Shown here: positions 9,560 to 21,858 of the stretch, piece by piece | Position numbering within the stretch: position 1 is the stretch's first letter | How the letters are laid out: the number at the start of each line of letters is the position of its first letter | Source: Clusia tigrina | Lineage: Eukaryota > Arthropoda > Insecta > Diptera > Clusiidae | Length of the DNA: 64,000 bases | NCBI GenBank assembly: GCA_920105625.2 | Contig: OV050030.1 | Coordinates: 347,431,477-347,495,476 of the forward strand | Direction: 5' to 3' | Translations under genes and position numbers: made by a program | Notes under the pieces: model-generated | Seen by the model: the letters and a program-made list of their open reading frames with translations, nothing else | Databases searched by the model: none | Told to the model about the DNA's origin: nothing

Positions 9560-10021
9560 TCGGCTAGCTCCAATTCGTTCGGGGATGACCATGCAGCGGC
9601 TTCATGATCGCTGATGGAAGAATGTAAAGCGGTCGCTCTAAGAACTCACTTGACCCCTTGTGATGTCGTATGAGAAACAGGCCCCATCCCTTTTATAGAT
9701 GAAGCCATTTGGATCTTTCGATGAAGCAGTTGATGGAGCTAATCTTTTTAATTGAAATATCTCCCAAAAAGTCCAGAAAGTAGTCACCCAGAAAAGTGCG
9801 GCTCCTTCTGGGCAACGCCAGACACGTACATAGCTTGTGTCCATTGCACTCTTCCTCCTCTCGTCCATGCAACTCCTGCAGAAGTCGTTACAGGCAATCC
9901 GCAGCCTACTACCGTGAGTACCCAGGGTCCAATGTCTCGTTAGGATACTAACTACGGAACCTGTAGTCAGTCTATTTATTATAGATATGTAGATATTTCG
10001 ATTCCCTTGAGCGCTTGACAT
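9560..10021 (-). pseudogene. LOA-like ORF2 C-terminal fragment, copy 1
   Basis: The 127-codon minus-strand frame 10021-9638 carries RHWTLGTHGSRLRIACNDFC and RSCMDERR, the same domain as the plus-strand 7485-7766 segment but from a divergent copy. It ends DITRGQVSS before a stop. The downstream 3' untranslated sequence runs to about 9560 and adjoins the other non-LTR fragment. Confidence 0.65.
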
Positions 10022-10419
10022 TTAAATAGAAGAATGCTTCCGTTGGCATTTCACTCAGCTACTTGATACGGTTTATCAGCGGATGCGCGAAATTTGTATT
10101 TGTTTAATTCTTTAGAATTAAAAAGCAATAGATTATTTAAATTAAAAGATAATTAATTTATATTTACTATATTATTGTTAATTTATAATATTAAATATTA
10201 AGATAAGATAAGAAGAATGTGAAATAAGCATTGTTTACTACAAGCTCTAAGTATATATACTAAAACAGTACATATTACTAAAAGGAATATACTAAAAGGA
10301 ATATACAAAAAGGTTTAAGAATGCGTATTGAGTGAGAAGTTAACGTTTGAGTTACAATAATGTAACTCGAATGTCGGGTACCTTCATCCTTTGCTGGATA
10401 GAAATGTTTGGTGCGTTAA
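10022..10419. other. AT-rich spacer, unassigned, copy 1
   Basis: Noncoding and AT-rich, with tandem ACTAAAAGGAATAT words near 10276-10310. In copy 3 the corresponding spacer carries an extra 33 bp near its left end. Nothing else is recognisable. Confidence 0.4.
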
Positions 10420-11560
10420 CTTATATTGCGCAAAAAATATTTTAACCTTATTCGTGTAGCATACCACGCAGCATTTCGCCGTGGGATCCGAGCTAATTCC
10501 AAATGATCAACACAATTCGTCTTAGCTGAAACTGGTCTTCCGTCTATTGAAGCCCGGATCAAATACAACACCATGAGTCTTATTCCCAAACTCTTCTGGT
10601 GTAAGAATAAACTTTTGATTTGCACAATATAAAAAACAACCAGGTATAAGTGAAAATTTAAACAAAACTCTTCTATATTTAAAAGCATCGAGTTAGCAAC
10701 TGATATAGGTATAGCGGCCACACCAAAAAACCTATATAGCCAGCCCGAAAAATATCCCACTTGGATGTTAACAAACAGTTAATTTCTTCTTCGCTTAACC
10801 GAACACCAAAAAAAAGACACACTGGAAACTATTCGTGGAGTACTGCAACCAGGCGACAAATAGAGGAGCCAGCTTCATATATACTGACGGATCTAAAACT
10901 AATATTGCAACATCGTATGCTGTCGTTGATAGTGTTGGTGGCAGTATTACAACAGGTCGTCTACACCATACTTATTCAAACATCACTGCGAAAGCTTGTG
11001 CCATAATGAAAACTATAGAATTTGCAGCAAAAACTAATAATAGAACCAATATTTGCAATATAGCAAATCTATTATTGATGCAGTAAAAGAAGTAACAACA
11101 GTTTTATTGCTTGTCGAATTCACTATAAACTCATTCAGAATAAAAGTAAAATAAAAATTATGTGGATAACAGGACAAGCGGGAATACCTGGAAACGACAG
11201 CCCATAGCGTAAGCGAAACAATCACTGAATGAACCACTTCAACCATTTAAATAATAGACATCCAACGTATCATTTCTAAATTCATAGAATCAAATGCAAC
11301 CGATGCTTGGAAAAACAGCAACTACAGATATAAGCAATGCAAATCATATAGAATTAGTCCTATCTATTCTGCTAGCTGTCATCAGAAAGCTCTCCAGGCT
11401 TTTGTGCGGTTGCGTCTTGGACATACAAACCTAACACCTGCTCAACGAAACTGGAATTAACGGCTGCAGCTTTTGCGATTCGTCAACGATGTCCATAGTG
11501 CATATTCTATTAATTTGCAGTAGAACTTTAGCTGCGAGATTACATTTAATTAATACCCCC
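10420..11560 (+). pseudogene. I-like non-LTR ORF2 fragment with RNase H, copy 1
   Basis: Plus-strand readings run through the post-RT region (VAYHAAFRRGIRANSK, GLPSIEARIKYNT near 10460-10570), then RNase H beginning FIYTDGSKTNIATSYAVV (about 10874-10930), a WITGQAGIPGN-like distal motif (near 11160-11200), and KALQAFVRLRLGHTNLT (near 11390-11440). Several stops and frameshifts break it. The RNase H-containing order fits the I clade. RT and ORF1 are absent. Confidence 0.7.
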
Positions 11561-12106
11561 TTATTAAAATACAATGACACTACATCAATCTAAAATCTCT
11601 TTGACTTCCTCACAAAAACCAAACTATACAATTAATATAATTTAAGTAAAAATAGCAATATTAAAATATTATAATTTATCATATATCTTGACAATTAATT
11701 TTAGTTTTTAGTGCTCTTTTTCTTTTGTAATAATAATTTTAAATAAAAATATTAATTAAGATTATTTTTCAACGAATTTATTGACAGACAAGTTGCACAC
11801 ATTTTCAACTGAATTAACGACTACTGACCTGCTCTCATAACTAAATATATAAAATAATTTTTGCTATAAGACTAAAATGTTGCTGCTTTTATAATGATCT
11901 TACAATTGGAAAAATATATCAAATCATTTTTTTTACCTTGTTTCTTCAAAAATTTTCGTGACAATAAAGTTAGGTTCTATAAATAATATTTCGTTGTCGT
12001 TGGTTTCCCTAAATTTACATTTTGTTTTGTTGGTATTAAGTAAATGTTTAATATATGTGTCATGAGTATTTTAATTTTATTTTATTTAACAAAGTATAAA
12101 GTTTCT
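11561..12106. other. AT-rich stretch, probably decayed env end, copy 1
   Basis: Strongly AT-rich. The minus strand just below 12107 retains phrases such as NTNKTKCKFRETND that could be the tail of env. The remainder has no recognisable content. Confidence 0.35.
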
Positions 12107-12480
12107 TCATATTGCCATAGTTTTAATGAACTCGAATAGTTTTGTATTTATAGCAGCAATGTTATTTGAGTCTATAAGTTTTGGGTTAAGGATGCCGTAA
12201 CGACATAAAGAGAGACTTAACTGAATTTGTTTCAAGTGCTCATAAAACCATTTGACATTATCGAAAAATGTATCCACCATTATTTTCCTTGTTAATTGGT
12301 TCTGTAATATGTTGGTGGCATTTTTAAAGTCTGTGACCAGCTGGTTTTCTCGATTTATGTGATCTAAAATATTATTAATATCATCTGTAGTTAATAACCC
12401 TGCTTCTAGTGTTTCAAATTTAGTTAAAATCTCTTTCACTACTTCCAATAACATCTCTTTTATATCTAACATGGACTATT
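12107..12480 (-). pseudogene. env: Errantivirus-type env fragment, copy 1
   Basis: A 121-codon minus-strand frame (12472-12107) resembles the stalk region of the F-like envelope proteins of insect errantiviruses: a helical, Leu/Ile/Asn-rich stretch with NQLTRKIMVDTFFDN followed by LCRYGILNPKLIDSNNI, the position of the short G-x-L-x-P motif common in this family. The fusion-peptide end, transmembrane segment and receptor part are not recognisable. It is downstream of an integrase relic in the same orientation, the normal pol-env order. The assignment is by pattern only. Confidence 0.5.
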
Positions 12481-12959
12481 TTTGTCTCGATATTAACAAG
12501 TTTTAAGTATTTTGTAATCATACTAGTTTGTAGGAACGGTTTTTCTTTAAACTTGTTTTCAAAGGCTAAATATGGTATTTCAATCTATCTTTTATTATTG
12601 TTTATTTCACGAACTTGTACTGTCTGAGTTGCTATTGTCGTCGTTAGTGGTACCGATGTTATTGTGATCAGCGTTTTATTGGCAACTTTCGTTCCTGAAA
12701 GAGTTTAGTTTATAAGTTTTCTTTTCACGTTTAAAGTATTATTTATATTTTTGAGAATCTATTATAATTATTAAATTTGACGACATAATGTTCATTGTTA
12801 TCTTTTTTAGTTTTTGGCATTGTATAGATTCTTTTCAATGGGTTTTGTTTTTCACCTAGTCTTTTCCGCGAGTTTTCTGCGTCTACAAACTCTGTATTAG
12901 TATCATATTGTTTTCTATTTTAATGCATTTTGTAGATTTTGCTTTATTTTTCTAATTGG
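12481..12959 (-). other. Region between integrase and env relics, copy 1
   Basis: Probably the degraded start of env plus the end of integrase on the minus strand; only short scraps such as FKEKPFLQTS can be read near 12520-12560. No intact feature was seen. Confidence 0.35.
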
Positions 12960-13720
12960 GTGTTGTAATTGGGGGTATGTTTATAAAAAAAATTTATTGA
13001 AGGGTGTCTGTCCAGTTGTTGAGTGGCTGATCTTGCGGTTTGCTCTATTGCATAGTGCTTTGTTTCCTTGTCTTGGCAAGTGTTACTTATCCTTAAATTT
13101 TTTGTTAAGTTTTTTATGCAGACGTTCTATATCTGCTATACCTCTTTTTCCCAGAAATAATGACTAAGTTAATATTCAAATCTATAAACCATTCCTGTTA
13201 ATAAATACTAACTAGCTCACTGTCTTGATCTGTTTTCAAATTTTGAGGAAGTCCCATTGAGTTAAAAATTTTAAGTAAAGCCGCCTTTGTTTCTAGCCAG
13301 TTGAAGTGTTCTTACTTATCTACCATAGAGAATTTAGAGTGAACATCAATACAAGTTAAGTAAGCATCACCATCCCATTGCCAAATAGTTATTACATATT
13401 TTTCCCTAATTTCATAGGTCGCAGAAGTTATTTTAAATGGAATTTTGCGGGAAATGTGGTCATACTTACATTCGTTTCATTTCACATTTATAATTATATT
13501 TGATATTTCTGGGGTAGCAATATTATTTTCTGAATTCTTTTTGTACCTTTTCTATTCACTGGTGTAATCCCTCTAAGTGTATTTTTAAAATTGATCGTAA
13601 GAAGTGACGTCTTCCATAATTTTCAGGGCTCTATAATATTTATTAGTTGGTGATTCTTTTATTATTTAAACATAAGTTGATTTTTTTTCAATTCAGGTTA
13701 TATATTGTATATTCAACAAG
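12960..13720 (-). pseudogene. int: gypsy/errantivirus integrase relic, copy 1
   Basis: The minus strand around 13380-13320 reads WDGDAYLTCIDVHSKFSMVD, matching the catalytic-core strand with the first Asp and following Ser-Lys-Phe of gypsy-type integrases. Lower down (about 13050-13000) a YNNTIHS-like segment is decayed. Frames change repeatedly and stops are frequent. It precedes the env fragment in the same orientation. Confidence 0.6.
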
Positions 13721-13809
13721 AGATTGACAACTCTGTTCAAATCTTAACATTAATAATTTAGTAAATTGGTTTTTGTAACGCGTTCAAGGTCCAGGTTAAT
13801 AATTTAGTA

Positions 13810-15247
13810 TATATAATATATTTCTGCACCAGTGTGCGAATTATTAGTTGACTTCAGATATATTATAATGATGGAAGATCTCGTCTTTTCAGCCGTGATA
13901 TGCTCGGACTGTGTTGCAGGACCTGGGCTAGCGAGATTGGATGAGACACAAGCCTTGCATGGTATTTTCAGACAGAATGAATAGTTTTTTAACGGGTGCA
14001 ATATCTAGATCTCGATGAATATGCACATTTCTCACGTACCATGGAGCGTTCACAATGATTCTTAGTATTATAGACTAAGCTCGTTGAATTTTCTCTATAT
14101 TAGAAGAATATGACCAAATCGGTTTAATTGCTGCTTATACAGAAAAACTTTGTGCTCTATCGGATTGGCTGTTATCTTCATCTGCTTTTCTTTGCGCCAA
14201 GTCAGCCGTCTGTCGAGATGTGTCCCAAGATAGGTAGCTTCACCGGATGCAGGAATGATGACGTTGTTGAGATTCAGGGTCGACGGGCTCTCTTGACGTA
14301 GTGTAAAAGTGACATGTCTGCTTTTCGTTTCATTTACTCTTATGCCAAGCTTCAATATTTCGCAAACGTCGATTTAGGCTAGCTGATGTAGCGTCTGCTA
14401 CTGAGTGAGTGCATAGTATCGTAGTGTCGTCAGCAAAAGTACAGATTCTAGCTTTTACATCTGTCGGTATATCTGCCGTAAACAAAACATACAAGACAGG
14501 CCCGAGAACACTACCTTGGAGTACACCAGATTCGATGCTGTAGATGTTCGATGTGGATTCTTTCACTAACAAATTTCTCTCTCTAATGCAACGGTTGAAG
14601 GGTAATGTGAAATTCCGCAGGAAGCATTTATTTCCACTTGTACGTGAGTCCGTCGTGCCAAACCTTATCGAATCACTGCACTACGACTAAGAATATTGCA
14701 GAACAGAACTGCCTAGACTCAAAGGTATTGCATATTTTTTTGGTGATTCGGTGAACTTGCTCAATTCTTGTCTTCGAAAACCAAATTAGTGACTTGGGAT
14801 CAAGTTGTCAACATGCGGCTGCATCTTGCTCAAAAATATTCCTTCAACCAGCTTGGTCTGTATAAAGAGGAATAGTTGGGTTCTTTACCCACATTGCAGA
14901 TCATTTTTAATATTGACAATTTCCAATTTTTCGAGAAGAACTGCTTGAACAAGTATAGAATTAACCTGATTGGGCATTTTGGTAATTAAGCTATCATCTC
15001 TGACGTTATCATGTCGTAGCCTTGCTCGCCTTATAGTTCGTTTTTATAGCAAGACCCAATTCTTTAAAACTGAACTTTACTTAATGGTGAGTTTTAGGAA
15101 CTGCAGTATTTAGAATTGCGAAGTTGTTTGAATGTGGATTGGACTTAAACACACCTTTGAGGTGGTTCGCAAATATATTTACTTTTTCTGCATCGCTTCT
15201 AGCCCATTTCCCATTTTCAGTTCTAAGGGGTGGATTATGTTCTTGCG
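13810..15247 (-). pseudogene. Jockey-like RT, 3' half of ORF2, copy 1
   Basis: Minus-strand RT of the Jockey clade. The 14572-14330 frame carries GVLQGSVLGPVLYVLFTADI and the active site FADD at 14426-14437; 14355-14095 continues with ATYLGTHLDRRLTWRKE. The C-terminal remainder to about 13810 is broken and there is no RNase H, as expected for Jockey. Earlier RT motifs lie in broken frames at 14600-15247. The sequence is cut at 15247 by the duplication junction. Confidence 0.8.
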
Positions 15248-16598
15248 GACTGTGGAACATCTCTCTGTAGGTGACCCGCTCTGGCCAGAAGCAAATACGC
15301 TTTCAGCTCTCTTATGGAAGTGTCTGGCACGAAGGTCAAGCAAATCCTGCGCTTTATTAGGGCTTCTAGTAAATCAGAGGTGCGTTGTTACGCGGTGGAA
15401 TCACAATGTACCCATGGTAGTCTAAGTGAGCTAGTCTGTAGACCGGCTGCCACGATAACCTAACCTAACCTATGTCGCGTTTGTCACCGTTATGTAAGTT
15501 CAAATATTTTGACATTGCTGTTCAGTCTAAAGGAGTATTTTAAGACTCCAAAGCAATATTGTTTTGCCGATAAATAAAATAAATTTGCCGGTCTAAAATA
15601 AAAGTTTTATTTCTTAGATAGTATTATAAATATTTTATTATTATTTCTTATTTTTATTTTGTACAAATTTTTTGTACATTTATTTGTACAAATTCTTATT
15701 TTTATGTTTATTTATATATTAATTATTATTATATATTCTGACTTATATAAACTTTCATAATAAAATATAGCAACATACTAGGTGTTGATTGGTGGCGAGT
15801 AGGTATATAGTTGATTAATGTTAATTACTGGAGTATTCGTTATATATTTTTGCTAGTTTTTATTGTCTTGATTTTATCAAAAGTTGGTTCATATTTTTAT
15901 TTTGTTTTTCACTGGCAATTACATATGTTTTTATTTTAACAGTTTTTTTTTTGTTTTGTGTTTTTTGAGAAACTGTTTTCACTTCACGTTAAAAGCTTAG
16001 GAAGAAAAAATGGTTTTTTCCCATTTAAGGATATATTGGTAAAAATACGACCTCTTTACAATCTATTGTAAATTAACCGGTATTTTATTATTATTAAGAA
16101 TTACAATTTTTTTCTTTAGATATTTATTTATTATTTATTACTTAATAGATTTATTATAAATTTTTTAATTTAATATAGTCTATTTCTATATTTATTTTGT
16201 GGTATATTTTTCTTTTTGATCAGATTATTATTTTTTCTTGTTTATTAAATTATCTGTATTATATTAATTTGGCATTTTAATTTCTGTTATATTTTCTTAA
16301 AGGGTATATATGCTCCTTTCCCTTTTAAAATAGATTCTTATTTTGAATAATTCCTAATTAACTAAAGCAGAATGGCTAACGCATCCCCTTCGCCTGCGGA
16401 AACTTATTTCCTACACTAAATGTGGTGAGCACTACAACCATTTGGGGACACTGGCTGCACTTTTCACTTTAGCACTGGTACCACGTGGGGACACTAACAA
16501 AATAGTTGGTTAGCACGGGCACTACTTATGGGCCCAGAAGCAACCGAATGAAAATATTTTTGAGACCAACGTCGGACTATAGCGTCGCGGTACTACTT

Positions 16599-16999
16599 TA
16601 AGTAAAATAAGTAGAAAGTTGAAAAAAGCCAAAAATTAGAAAGATGTTCTTACTTTATTGCAAGTAAGTACAACAAAGAAATGTTGAAGCTGATTTTCTT
16701 AATACAGTTGTATATTTAGCAAATTGCATACTTCGATGCAGAGGCTTTGACTTTAGTAAAAGCACAAAATCCATTGTTATTCCCTGCTTTGAATAAAGAT
16801 ATACTTACGCTTAAAATAAGCGTAAGTATAGTTTCTACCAAGAACTCTGAAAATTGCTAACATCACCAATTGTATGAGAGCTTCTGTTTAAGAAGCTTAA
16901 ACGAGGAGTTCTTTTCTTTTAATAAAAATTCATTTATTATTTTCTTAGTAAATTTACAAGGAATTTAATATCCACTATTAATTATTTAATTTTTTATTT
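16599..16999. other. 401-bp insert private to copy 2
   Basis: Copies 1 and 3 read AAAAACCTT between the same flanks; copy 2 has these 401 bp instead. It is AT-rich, with no terminal inverted repeats, target duplication or coding similarity that I can see. It sits exactly at the change from copy-3-like to copy-1-like sequence. Confidence 0.85.
16800..16830. repeat. Perfect 14-bp-arm palindrome
   Basis: TATACTTACGCTTA at 16800-16813 and its exact reverse complement at 16817-16830, separated by AAA, in the middle of the private 401-bp insert. Confidence 0.9.
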
Positions 17000-17143
17000 G
17001 TAGAATGACTTTTTCAATTAAAAAAAAGGATTCAACTCAGTTGCTCTCTGCTCGGGAGCCAGCTAAAACCAGTTAGGTTTTTTAATTTAAAAAAAATATA
17101 TTTATTAAATTTCCAAGTGCACAAGTTGGGTATAAACATATTT

Positions 17144-17586
17144 TATTATTATTATTAACAGGCTAAAAGAACACCGCGACCTAAAAGATCTATTTTGCAG
17201 CCTCGTACCCAACTAAAACAGTCCTAGACTGTTTATAAATCTCGTAACTGCTGTGGGCTTAAACCCTCTGCCTAGGTAATTATGTCTGCGTCTTGCCACC
17301 GCTGGGCAAGTGCATAGAATATGTTCTGCCGTTTCCTGCTCCTCTTGACAGAGTCGACAGGAATCGGCTTCTACCATGCCTATTTTTTCAGATGGTAATT
17401 TAGTCTACAGTGTCCTGTTAAAAGTTCAGTATAGAGTTTGATGTCATTTCTGCTGAGGTTTAAAGAAGCATCTACCCTGATGCGTTCAGGATCAATGAGT
17501 AGTGTCGACTGCCGCATGCCTTTTTGGGCTCTCCAGTAGTTTAGCATACCTTGTTTTTCATATAAACATAGAACTGAACTTAACAA
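17144..17586 (-). pseudogene. I/R1-type non-LTR ORF2 C-terminus, copy 2
   Basis: Counterpart of the fragment at 9094-9536, nearly identical; a G-to-C change at 17483 alters one Pro codon to Arg. The same frameshift at the A-run is present. Confidence 0.7.
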
Positions 17587-17609
17587 TTTTTAAAAAATTA
17601 AATGTAATG

Positions 17610-18071
17610 TCGGCTAGCTCCAATTCGTTCGGGGATGACCATGCAGCGGCTTCATGATCGCTGATGGAAGAATGTAAAGCGGTCGCTCTAAGAACTCACT
17701 TGACCCCTTGTGATGTCGTATGAGAAACAGGCCCCATCCCTTTTATAGATGAAGCCATTTGGATCTTTCGATGAAGCAGTTGATGGAGCTAATCTTTTTA
17801 ATTGAAATATCTCCCAAAAAGTCCAGAAAGTAGTCACCCAGAAAAGTGCGGCTCCTTCTGGGCAACGCCAGACACGTACATAGCTTGTGTCCATTGCACT
17901 CTTCCTCCTCTCGTCCATGCAACTCCTGCAGAAGTCGTTACAGGCAATCCGCAGCCTACTACCGTGAGTACCCAGGGTCCAATGTCTCGTTAGGATACTA
18001 ACTACGGAACCTGTAGTCAGTCTATTTATTATAGATATGTAGATATTTCGATTCCCTTGAGCGCTTGACAT
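17610..18071 (-). pseudogene. LOA-like ORF2 C-terminal fragment, copy 2
   Basis: Same 127-codon frame as in copy 1 with identical translation. Confidence 0.65.
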
Positions 18072-18469
18072 TTAAATAGAAGAATGCTTCCGTTGGCATT
18101 TCACTCAGCTACTTGATACGGTTTATCAGCGGATGCGCGAAATTTGTATTTGTTTAATTCTTTAGAATTAAAAAGCAATAGATTATTTAAATTAAAAGAT
18201 AATTAATTTATATTTACTATATTATTGTTAATTTATAATATTAAATATTAAGATAAGATAAGAAGAATGTGAAATAAGCATTGTTTACTACAAGCTCTAA
18301 GTATATATACTAAAACAGTACATATTACTAAAAGGAATATACTAAAAGGAATATACAAAAAGGTTTAAGAATGCGTATTGAGTGAGAAGTTAACGTTTGA
18401 GTTACAATAATGTAACTCGAATGTCGGGTACCTTCATCCTTTGCTGGATAGAAATGTTTGGTGCGTTAA

Positions 18470-19610
18470 CTTATATTGCGCAAAAAATATTTTAACCTTA
18501 TTCGTGTAGCATACCACGCAGCATTTCGCCGTGGGATCCGAGCTAATTCCAAATGATCAACACAATTCGTCTTAGCTGAAACTGGTCTTCCGTCTATTGA
18601 AGCCCGGATCAAATACAACACCATGAGTCTTATTCCCAAACTCTTCTGGTGTAAGAATAAACTTTTGATTTGCACAATATAAAAAACAACCAGGTATAAG
18701 TGAAAATTTAAACAAAACTCTTCTATATTTAAAAGCATCGAGTTAGCAACTGATATAGGTATAGCGGCCACACCAAAAAACCTATATAGCCAGCCCGAAA
18801 AATATCCCACTTGGATGTTAACAAACAGTTAATTTCTTCTTCGCTTAACCGAACACCAAAAAAAAGACACACTGGAAACTATTCGTGGAGTACTGCAACG
18901 AGGCGACAAATAGAGGAGCCAGCTTCATATATACTGACGGATCTAAAACTAATATTGCAACATCGTATGCTGTCGTTGATAGTGTTGGTGGCAGTATTAC
19001 AACAGGTCGTCTACACCATACTTATTCAAACATCACTGCGAAAGCTTGTGCCATAATGAAAACTATAGAATTTGCAGCAAAAACTAATAATAGAACCAAT
19101 ATTTGCAATATAGCAAATCTATTATTGATGCAGTAAAAGAAGTAACAACAGTTTTATTGCTTGTCGAATTCACTATAAACTCATTCAGAATAAAAGTAAA
19201 ATAAAAATTATGTGGATAACAGGACAAGCGGGAATACCTGGAAACGACAGCCCATAGCGTAAGCGAAACAATCACTGAATGAACCACTTCAACCATTTAA
19301 ATAATAGACATCCAACGTATCATTTCTAAATTCATAGAATCAAATGCAACCGATGCTTGGAAAAACAGCAACTACAGATATAAGCAATGCAAATCATATA
19401 GAATTAGTCCTATCTATTCTGCTAGCTGTCATCAGAAAGCTCTCCAGGCTTTTGTGCGGTTGCGTCTTGGACATACAAACCTAACACCTGCTCAACGAAA
19501 CTGGAATTAACGGCTGCAGCTTTTGCGATTCGTCAACGATGTCCATAGTGCATATTCTATTAATTTGCAGTAGAACTTTAGCTGCGAGATTACATTTAAT
19601 TAATACCCCC
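18470..19610 (+). pseudogene. I-like ORF2 fragment with RNase H, copy 2
   Basis: Counterpart of 10420-11560. A C-to-G change at 18900 is shared with copy 3. It carries the same stops as copy 1. Confidence 0.7.
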
Positions 19611-20156
19611 TTATTAAAATACAATGACACTACATCAATCTAAAATCTCTTTGACTTCCTCACAAAAACCAAACTATACAATTAATATAATTTAAGTAAA
19701 AATAGCAATATTAAAATATTATAATTTATCATATATCTTGACAATTAATTTTAGTTTTTAGTGCTCTTTTTCTTTTGTAATAATAATTTTAAATAAAAAT
19801 ATTAATTAAGATTATTTTTCAACGAATTTATTGACAGACAAGTTGCACACATTTTCAACTGAATTAACGACTACTGACCTGCTCTCATAACTAAATATAT
19901 AAAATAATTTTTGCTATAAGACTAAAATGTTGCTGCTTTTATAATGATCTTACAATTGGAAAAATATATCAAATCATTTTTTTTACCTTGTTTCTTCAAA
20001 AATTTTCGTGACAATAAAGTTAGGTTCTATAAATAATATTTCGTTGTCGTTGGTTTCCCTAAATTTACATTTTGTTTTGTTGGTATTAAGTAAATGTTTA
20101 ATATATGTGTCATGAGTATTTTAATTTTATTTTATTTAACAAAGTATAAAGTTTCT

Positions 20157-20530
20157 TCATATTGCCATAGTTTTAATGAACTCGAATAGTTTTGTATTTA
20201 TAGCAGCAATGTTATTTGAGTCTATAAGTTTTGGGTTAAGGATGCCGTAACGACATAAAGAGAGACTTAACTGAATTTGTTTCAAGTGCTCATAAAACCA
20301 TTTGACATTATCGAAAAATGTATCCACCATTATTTTCCTTGTTAATTGGTTCTGTAATATGTTGGTGGCATTTTTAAAGTCTGTGACCAGCTGGCTTTCT
20401 CGATTTATGTGATCTAAAATATTATTAATATCATCTGTAGTTAATAACCCTGCTTCTAGTGTTTCAAATTTAGTTAAAATCTCTTTCACTACTTCCAATA
20501 ACATCTCTTTTATATCTAACATGGACTATT
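20157..20530 (-). pseudogene. env: Errantivirus-type env fragment, copy 2
   Basis: Counterpart of 12107-12480 with one private substitution (Asn to Ser in the NRENQ stretch, position near 20395). Confidence 0.5.
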
Positions 20531-21009
20531 TTTGTCTCGATATTAACAAGTTTTAAGTATTTTGTAATCATACTAGTTTGTAGGAACGGTTTTTCTTTAA
20601 ACTTGTTTTCAAAGGCTAAATATGGTATTTCAATCTATCTTTTATTATTGTTTATTTCACGAACTTGTACTGTCTGAGTTGCTATTGTCGTCGTTAGTGG
20701 TACCGATGTTATTGTGATCAGCGTTTTATTGGCAACTTTCGTTCCTGAAAGAGTTTAGTTTATAAGTTTTCTTTTCACGTTTAAAGTATTATTTATATTT
20801 TTGAGAATCTATTATAATTATTAAATTTGACGACATAATGTTCATTGTTATCTTTTTTAGTTTTTGGCATTGTATAGATTCTTTTCAATGGGTTTTGTTT
20901 TTCACCTAGTCTTTTCCGCGAGTTTTCTGCGTCTACAAACTCTGTATTAGTATCATATTGTTTTCTATTTTAATGCATTTTGTAGATTTTGCTTTATTTT
21001 TCTAATTGG

Positions 21010-21769
21010 GTGTTGTAATTGGGGGTATGTTTATAAAAAAAATTTATTGAAGGGTGTCTGTCCAGTTGTTGAGTGGCTGATCTTGCGGTTTGCTCTATTG
21101 CATAGTGCTTTGTTTCCTTGTATTGGCAAGTGTTACTTATCCTTAAATTTTTTGTTAAGTTTTTTATGCAGACGTTCTATATCTGCTATACCTCTTTTTC
21201 CAGAAATAATGACTAAGTTAATGTTCAAATCTATAAACCATTCCTGTTAATAAATACTAACTAGCTCACTGTCTTGATCTGTTTTCAAATTTTGAGGAAG
21301 TCCCATTGAGTTAAAAATTTTAAGTAAAGCCGCCTTTGTTTCTAGCCAGTTGAAGTGTTCTTACTTATCTACCATAGAGAATTTAGAGTGAACATCAATA
21401 CAAGTTAAGTAAGCATCACCATCCCATTGCCAAATAGTTATTACATATTTTTCCCTAATTTCATAGGTCGCAGAAGTTATTTTAAATGGAATTTTGCGGG
21501 AAATGTGGTCATACTTACATTCGTTTCATTTCACATTTATAATTATATTTGATATTTCTGGGGTAGCAATATTATTTTCTGAATTCTTTTTGTACCTTTT
21601 CTATTCACTGGTGTAATCCCTCTAAGTGTATTTTTAAAATTGATCGTAAGAAGTGACGTCTTCCATAATTTTCAGGGCTCTATAATATTTATTAGTTGGC
21701 GATTCTTTTATTATTTAAACATAAGTTGATTTTTTTTCAATTCAGGTTATATATTGTATATTCAACAAG
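21010..21769 (-). pseudogene. int: gypsy/errantivirus integrase relic, copy 2
   Basis: Counterpart of 12960-13720 with a few private substitutions and the same breaks. Confidence 0.6.
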
Positions 21770-21858
21770 AGATTGACAACTCTGTTCAAATCTTAACATT
21801 AATAATTTAGTAAATTGGTTTTTGTAACGCGTTCAAGGTCCAGGTTAATAATTTAGTA

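Larger units (their letters stand above)
7589..15247. repeat. Triplicated segment, copy 1 (7659 bp)
   Basis: First of three direct repeats. It starts in the LOA-like ORF2 (GACT at 7589-7592) and ends inside Jockey-like ORF2, where the next copy begins at GACT 15248-15251. Contents in order: LOA tail, AT-rich stretch, two minus-strand non-LTR fragments, plus-strand I-like fragment, minus-strand errantivirus fragment, minus-strand Jockey RT. Confidence 0.95.

Noticed and set aside
10416..10760. 114-codon minus-strand frame with apparent membrane-like segments (also at 18466-18810 and 26279-26500)
   Set aside because: Antisense to the I-like ORF2, whose plus-strand reading gives real non-LTR motifs.
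15132..15425. 97-codon plus-strand frame across the duplication junction (also at 23181-23474)
   Set aside because: It is an accidental fusion of antisense Jockey sequence with the LOA tail, useful only as a junction marker.
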